This document shows positions 58,014 to 64,000 of a stretch of 64,000 nt of DNA, one piece after another (position 1 is the first letter of the stretch; each line of letters opens with the position of its first letter). This DNA comes from Emergomyces orientalis. Its lineage: Eukaryota; Ascomycota; Eurotiomycetes; Onygenales; Ajellomycetaceae. The notes beneath the pieces are model-generated. The model did not search any database, was not told the DNA's origin, and saw nothing but the letters and a program-made list of their open reading frames with translations. The stretch covers positions 806,001-870,000 of the forward strand of contig MOWL01000024.1 in the NCBI GenBank assembly GCA_002110485.1, read 5' to 3'. The position numbers were made by a program, and so were the translations under genes.

Positions 58014-59492
58014 TCAATTTCCTTGCACCATCTCATCAACATCGCTACGTCTAACCCGTCCTATCCTCTTCCCCCTCCACGTGGGCCCGTAGACAAACTG
58101 CACACCCAAAAAGCCCAACCCCAAAAGGAGAATTCCGGCCAAAAGCGTAAACGTCCACCCAACCCCTATCCCCTGGACAATGGGAAACGCGGCCGCCGTT
58201 CCCGCACCACCAAACAGGCATCTAACTAGGTTCAGCGCTGCTGCTGCCGTAGCCGCCCGTTCAGGATACACGTCCACCAAGAACGTAAACACCAGGCACT
58301 GGATTGACGTCGTCGTCCATCCCACAATAAGGGTACCGATGATGGGGATGGAGATATGGACTTTCTTATCCAGGGTCCAGCCAAAGATAAGTATCGAAGC
58401 GCTCTGCACACCGGCCCAGAGCCAAGCGGTGCGGAGCCGTGCTCGCTCCAGCGGGAAACTATCCGCTGGGCCGGTATAATTTCTTTTGATGCGTCGGTAG
58501 TCGATGTCCAGGAATCTCCCTGTAGATGCGGTGCTGACCATGCAGCCCACGCCGTTTGCAACGTATGTTAGGCCCAACTGGATATCATTGAGATTATAGG
58601 TTTGTTTAAGGAGTGTAGACTGGGCGGTGAGTGCCATTTGCCACAGTGCGTAACAAACAGAGACGAAGGCGATGGCGAAGGTGATTTCAAGGCTGAGAAG
58701 GATACGAAATGGGCCGAAGAAGTCGAAGATTTGTTTGTTATTAGGTGTTACCGTTGGAGGAGATTGTCCAGGGCCTCGCTGTGAGTCCTGCGGTTGTTGT
58801 GGTTGGAAATACATTAGGGGGCATTTTGAGATACCCCTGGCAGGGATGGAGCCGTTGCCAACCAATGATCGCAGAGTCTCTGGGAGTAAGAGGCCGAGGA
58901 AAACAAGAAATATCCCTGAGTAGATGGCGAGAAACCAAAATATGGATCTCCAGCCAAGGGTATCAGCGAATACCCCTCCGAGGATTGGTCCAATTGCTAG
59001 TGGTAACATTTGTCCTGCCTGGAAGAAGCCCATATAACCACCTCGTTCCTCTCTCGTGGTAATATCTCCAAGAATGCCGGTGCCGACGACAATGGTGCTT
59101 GCACTTCCTGTGCTCTGAAGACATCGTAATACCATAAGCTGGAGGTAGTTGCTGGTCTTTGCGAGACCTACACAAGCACCAGTAAATATAAGGAAACTAG
59201 ACAGATATACTATTCGGCGTCCCTGATAATCCGAAAAGGCGCCCCAGATGAAAGGTACGATTGCCTGGAAAACGAGATAAGCTGTGACGGAAAAGTTGAT
59301 CAAGTTTATGGATACAGATAGATCAGTTGCAATCGTTGGAATGACGGGGAAGTAGATATTTGTGGCCAATCCCGAAAATGTGGCAGCAATCGAGACAATG
59401 AACACAGTAAGGCTCTTCATTGAAGGAGGGAGCGCGCAGTAAGGCGAGATAGCTAGTGCAGCTACAGCTTGGCCATTATGAAGTTCAGCCAT
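58014..59492 (-). CDS. MFS transporter, DHA1 drug:H+ antiporter (Qdr/Aqr-like)
   Basis: Intronless gene of 492 aa with twelve predicted spans split 6+6 by a central polar loop (about 225-265, PQQPQDSQRGPGQSPPTVTP). Motif A is GAFSDYQGRR (84-93), motif B RCLQSTGSASTIVVGTGILG, motif C-like GPILGGVFADTLGWR, and the half ends PETLRSL. The DHA1 signature and the start (FSGLATNIYFPVIPTIATDL) are like yeast Qdr and Aqr proteins, which export drugs, weak acids or polyamines across the plasma membrane. Substrate cannot be told from the sequence. Met24-25 (PPSMKSLTV) lies just before the first span and is an alternative start. Confidence 0.92.
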   Translation of the reverse strand: MAELHNGQAVAALAISPYCALPPSMKSLTVFIVSIAATFSGLATNIYFPVIPTIATDLSVSINLINFSVTAYLVFQAIVPFIWGAFSDYQGRRIVYLSSFLIFTGACVGLAKTSNYLQLMVLRCLQSTGSASTIVVGTGILGDITTREERGGYMGFFQAGQMLPLAIGPILGGVFADTLGWRSIFWFLAIYSGIFLVFLGLLLPETLRSLVGNGSIPARGISKCPLMYFQPQQPQDSQRGPGQSPPTVTPNNKQIFDFFGPFRILLSLEITFAIAFVSVCYALWQMALTAQSTLLKQTYNLNDIQLGLTYVANGVGCMVSTASTGRFLDIDYRRIKRNYTGPADSFPLERARLRTAWLWAGVQSASILIFGWTLDKKVHISIPIIGTLIVGWTTTSIQCLVFTFLVDVYPERAATAAAALNLVRCLFGGAGTAAAFPIVQGIGVGWTFTLLAGILLLGLGFLGVQFVYGPTWRGKRIGRVRRSDVDEMVQGN

Positions 59493-61883
59493 TTGATGGA
59501 TTTATTCAAGCACAAAGCAGAACCAAATTGAAACGAAAGATTCAACTTGAAGAATGAATAAAGATACAGAACAACTTTGCAAACCAGGTGCCGCAAAACG
59601 AAGTATTTATCACTAGATTAGATCTAGAGTATAGAATCAACTTTCTCTTTACGTATCTGCATGGCCCAAACAAGCAAGACTATCTAGCCCGCATTCCCAC
59701 CTCGGATGCAGGAAAGGTGGAGAATAGGGGGGAACTCCATTCCGATAGCCTCAGGAAGTCAAATCCCGATTCTTTTCTGATGCTCTGGGTATGATATCCT
59801 ATCTTTTTGAAGCTGATTGCCCTGGTTTGACAGGGAATGTGTGTGTAAAACCCACTTAGTTAGTTTGTCGGGAATTTGGATCCTATGCTCCATCCTCTGT
59901 TACTAATAATTGTCCAGCTTGGCCAAAGAGTCTCCCAACTAATGGTGAGCAAATCCAATCATTCCAAACATGTATTCCTCGTCATAAGAGTTCGTTTCTT
60001 GGACGAAGCATTGCCGCCGTCCCAGATGTGGATTTCCGTACTCCCCGGAGAGGGCCAGAAAGCTGTTTCGTGGTTATTAGAGGAGAACAAGGTTTAACTA
60101 GTTCTCGTGCAACTGGCGTTATCTCCATGCCAGGCTTTTGACGGTTGCCACATCACTGGGTTGATCGATCTCGGGGACATGCAAAGATCACATCTGTGCA
60201 GCATGCAGCACTCAGTCGGCACTAGCCTACCCCGGACCCACCGTTAATCGCTAATCCATTGTCGCCAGTAAGGCCTGTGGATTGTTGAGTGGGTGTGCGA
60301 GGAAAATTTGCATATAAACACAACGTCGGATGTCGGTCAACGTCTAACCGTCCCTTTTTAACTTCTTCAGAAATGCAAAATAACACCGACATCTTGCCAC
60401 TCCATCAGTCCAACTATCAAGCCGTATCAGATAGCCGTATCAGATATTGTTCATATGCTCAGCGTTGTGTAGGAGGCTCAACCAGAGTCCTCCTACAGGT
60501 CCCAATCAATAGTGCGATGCTTTCATGAATAAAAATATTGACCGTCAGCTACGAGCAGATCATATCCAGTGATCATGAGGCCTTTCGGGCTAACGGGAAG
60601 CAAACCTCAGGGAAGCAAACCTCATGTTCAATGCGTCAAATTCAATGAATTGGACAAAATGTCAGAATTTCTTTCCGATGAATGGGAGAAGAGCACATGG
60701 GCGTTGGTCATCAGCGATGTCAAAAATATCTGACCCATCGAAATAAACCATTTGCAACCGCGATTTTAAATATATAAAATAAATAAAAACTAAGGTGAAG
60801 CCTAGGTAACGTAGAATTACCGGCTAAATTATCTGCTCAAGGGGCGCGGTGTGCTAGCCAGAGTGTCATTATTTTTTAGAGCCTGTGTGAACGGAAACTG
60901 GAGTCCAAAGAGATTAGAGGAATATGATGGGCCTCGGAACTTTGGCAGGTAGTGGCGGCCAGAATCGGACCTAAACCCGAAAAAAGAACAAGTTGCATCT
61001 GAAAACTTGATAACGCCACAGGGGGCGTTCAGCTCGAGATGTCGAAAACCATTCAGGACCCCAGTGTTTTTAAAAGATCTTCGCTTGGAATTGGGCAAAT
61101 GATCCTTGGAAAGTTGGATCATGGCAATTACCAACGCTCGATATCAACGGAGGCGCTTGAGCCACTGTGGCGGAAACGCATCAGTCTTCGCTTCACCCGT
61201 TGATGGTTGTAACTTGGAAAGCACGAAAGCCACATTTCGCGGCTTCAGGCCTGCGATATGCTGGAGAAAATTAACTGGATGGACCTATCGTTGGGGCTTC
61301 AAGTTTGACGGCTAGGGTGTGGCATCGCTCTCCCAAATCATGGGTTTATTTTCCTTTAACAGGGTTGTTTTGCTGATGTGGCGACCATGCTTTGTTCTTG
61401 ACACCAGCAGAGATATCTAGATGTCACATGATTGCGAGGTTATACACATCAAAAAGAGTAAACAAAGCCCGCGACTGATACCCAGATTTCAAGGAATTTA
61501 CAAGTAAGGGTGTCTGTATAAACCCCCGGATTTTGTTGATATCCGAGGCGTTATAATTACATATTGAACCGCTACGAAGGTGTATTGAAGACTTCTAGTA
61601 TAAAATATCAATGGAAATGGAAAAGACTAGACGAGACATTATCAAGATACTCAAACGGTTTAAGATATACCACAGTTGATACAGTAGCAAATAAATTACT
61701 AATATAACTTCTTCATCCGCCCAGGGAGACAAACAAACAAATGCACAACATTGCACATGAGTCGAGCTACATTAAACAAGCAATCTGATGGGTGAAAAAA
61801 AGTTAACTCCATTCACAACTCCGACGCGATTAGACTTTGCGGAACATATCAAACTGTATAGAATATTTTGTGATGGCGTAAAA
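59493..61883. other. Long intergenic region
   Basis: 2.4 kb without a convincing gene on either strand. It contains a 15-bp tandem duplication GGGAAGCAAACCTCA (about 60,596-60,625) and GTATCAGATA-type repeats near 60,425. The left part is the transporter promoter, the right end (from about 61,500) is probably 3' UTR of pil1. Confidence 0.5.
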
Positions 61884-63235
61884 TTAAGCTGGAACAGCGT
61901 GTTTCTCGTCTTCCCGGTCTCTTGTGTCGCCGTTTGTTTCCAAGACGTCTTCGTCCTCGTATTCGTCATCCTCTTCGTCCGCTTGGTGATGATGATAGTG
62001 GGGATGTTGTTGAGCAGGGACCCAGGAGTCACGGTCGCCCTTGAGAGGAGGATCTTGGCTAGTAAGGTCCACGCCCTCACCACGGGTCTTCGAGATGTTA
62101 TTACGACGCCGCTGGGAAAGGGTGCGGGAACGAGTGGAAAGTTTGGAGCTCACAGCCGCATTAGATGAGACCCAATGCGTCAATGCATCTTCACAGTCTT
62201 GAATAATTGCCCTGCTGGCATCGTACCCGTCGTATGCGTTCCGAGTCTCCCCTGGTGTAACTGGGGTGTCGTCAATCAATTCAAGCAGATGTTTTCCGTA
62301 TCCGGCGATTATAGCTAGCTTTTCGCAGTGTTCCCGGAGAGCATCAAACTGGTAGGCAAACGCAGCCTTTACCTTTTCTCGCGTGATGTTAGATAACTGC
62401 GCCTCTGCAACGAGTGATTCCGCCTCGGCTCGGACCAATTCCTGTTCCAATACAACGATTCGAGGAGAATTGGGCTCTTTGTACTTGAGATGGGCTATCT
62501 GGTCCGTTATTTTTTGCTTCCCTGGGTACACAAAACTAGTTAGTTTGAAAACATATATGATATGAAGTCAATGGGTGAACATACTATCTCTGCTTGGCTG
62601 TACAGAGGCTTCAATGTTACGAATGCTCTTCATTGTAACTCGATATTGGTCATATCGATCGACATATTGATCCTCTAGTTCGCCCATTTCATATATTAAA
62701 ACTCCCAGCTTATCGGTAACATCCGAGACATCATCGTCACATGACTCTCCCCAATAAGAAAGTTGTTGCTGCGGCTGTGTCAGTATCTAATCACCGTGAA
62801 GTATTGAACAAGTCAAACAAACGTACAGCAGCCTCCATTCTCTCCCTGCCCACTAACTCCATGCTGCGCATCACATTTTTCTCCATTTTCACTAGCTGTG
62901 AAAGCTTTTTAGACAGGTCCGGGCCAAAAGCACCAGCTGTTTGTTTTCGGAATGCATGCCCTACATGAAAGGAGAGCGAATTAGTCGCCTCTCAGCAATT
63001 GGTAAACATGATGTTCAGCTCAACGACGACGTCCATGCTTCTACAAGCACAGAGCCATTTGTTCGCATTACGGGGTGATGCTCGACAAACTGATATATAA
63101 GAATGGTATCTACCCACCGAAGCTTGTCTTTCCAAAAAGTCGGTTCGTTTTGGTAGTTGAGGGAGGTGGGGGCGGGTTCTCAAGCTGGGACGCGGTTGGT
63201 GCGCGCGATTGGCGCATGGAATAAGTTCGATGCAT
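61884..63235 (-). CDS. pil1: Eisosome core component Pil1/Lsp1 (BAR-domain)
   Basis: Four exons on the minus strand, 63235-63118, 62960-62827, 62768-62585 and 62521-61884, giving 357 aa. It begins MHRTYSMRQSRAPTASQLEN, then PPPPPSTTKTNRLFGKTSFG and HAFRKQTAGAFGPDLSKKLS, the conserved N-terminal membrane-binding segment. The Pil1 BAR domain follows (SQLVKMEKNVMRSMELVGRE, GVLIYEMGELEDQYVDRYDQ, KITDQIAHLKYKEPNSPRIV, AFAYQFDALREHCEKLAIIA). The tail has DTPVTPGETR and an acidic His-rich low-complexity end (HPHYHHHQADEEDDEYEDED). Eisosomes form furrows in the plasma membrane (MCC domains). The first intron is 157 bp, the others 58 and 63 bp. Phases agree at all three junctions. Confidence 0.95.
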
Positions 63236-64000
63236 TGTGAAGAAGAATTATAGTATATATATATATCTCTCTCAAACGAAACGCTATCTATGATGTTCGA
63301 GGAAGAAGTCGGCGTCCGCGTCGAGTTTCGTAGTAGGGAACCTATTCGTATCGCTTTCTAGACTGGTTGGTTCCCCGAGGGGGGGAAATAGAGAAACGAG
63401 CTGGAAGTTCACTGTCCTAGGCGGCAGGCGACGGATTACGCTATCCGGGGCTTGCGACCGGATGAGAGGAAACGAGCGGAAATGCGTATGTCATATATAT
63501 ATCAACAATGATGCTGGGATTTGACAGATTCTGGAATTTGACGTTTCCAAGGTTAGGTGGAGTTGTCATTCTTTGACCCATGATGCCGCTGCGGGATGTG
63601 ACGTCGACGGAGATCGCTTAGCCTTCCTAAAGCGGATAAGAGCTCCTGTTGCAGGCAAACGATAACAACAAACCACCAGAACAGGACCATAAAAAAACCG
63701 GCTGAAAAACTTGAGAAATGGTAAATTCGCCACAATTTTTACGCGCTATTTCTTAGCATCAAAGACTTTTCCTTCTCTTTGGAGTCTAATCCGTACCCTA
63801 GCATAAATCCAACCCCAATGACCCATATTATGCAAGGCACGAAACAGGTGCATGACATCATTATCGATGCGGATAGGGGCAGTTTCACTGCGTGTGCAGA
63901 TAACATATCATACATGTGTCTATATATCTGTACATATCACTGAAGCTGAATACCTTTGGTCAAGCCACAATTGAAAGTCTTTTAAACGCGCGAATTCACT
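63236..64000. promoter_or_regulatory. Upstream region of pil1
   Basis: 765 bp to the window end, with a (TA)n tract at 63,253-63,268 close to the start codon, probably promoter and 5' UTR. No further gene is seen. Confidence 0.45.

Noticed and set aside
59588..61315. Several 60-100 codon frames in the transporter-pil1 interval
   Set aside because: They overlap on both strands and show no motif, composition bias or splice pattern that would support a gene.
1..64000. CRISPR arrays, bacterial operons, Shine-Dalgarno sites
   Set aside because: Introns, histone, kinetochore and eisosome genes show a eukaryote; the short tandem repeats seen are microsatellites or intron units.

Overview
The window looks like nuclear DNA of a filamentous ascomycete, probably Onygenales (Ajellomycetaceae-like). 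The evidence is short GT-AG introns with CTAAC-type branch points and Eurotiomycete-style housekeeping proteins (AP-2 alpha, uS17/Rps11, Spc7/KNL1, Pil1). A CpG-depleted repeat island and one SRPK-like and one DUF7587-like accessory gene also fit. The species-level guess is inference.

Layout. 1-2562: the 3' half of an uneroded Ty1/Copia element with its 3' LTR. 2678-19306: gene-rich DNA with a Cys-rich CxC protein, AP-2 alpha, a YggS/PLPBP protein (minus), an unrecognised protein, a small dsRBD protein and the NatC subunit Naa38 (minus). Several of these are split over small exons and had to be rebuilt. About 19.45-43.4 kb is an AT-rich repeat island. It holds an eroded Tad1-like LINE (LINE1), a nearly complete Tad1-like LINE (LINE2), a second full-length but eroded LINE on the minus strand (LINE3) and a 5'-truncated LINE with RNase H (LINE4, minus). 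It also holds a Copia relic in pieces, a SINE-like element, and five solo LTRs, one nested in another. Target-site duplications recognised by eye fix most boundaries.

42.1-44.6 kb, at the island edge: a divergent pair made of a short coiled-coil-type gene (minus) and a strongly divergent three-exon histone H3 variant (plus), then a small hypothetical gene. This pair is the most interesting item. 45.2-50 kb: an SRPK-like kinase and a DUF7587-like protein. 50.9-63.2 kb is ordinary genome again: rps11 and spc7 sharing a promoter, a DHA1 MFS transporter, and the eisosome gene pil1.

The island shows a repeat-mutation signature. CpG, CpC and GpG are strongly depleted while CpA/TpG stay common, so Trp (TGG) and Arg (CGA) codons become TGA. 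The solo LTRs, the H3 gene and the 5' end of LINE1 escaped it. All functional calls are by eye from motifs; no database search was run.
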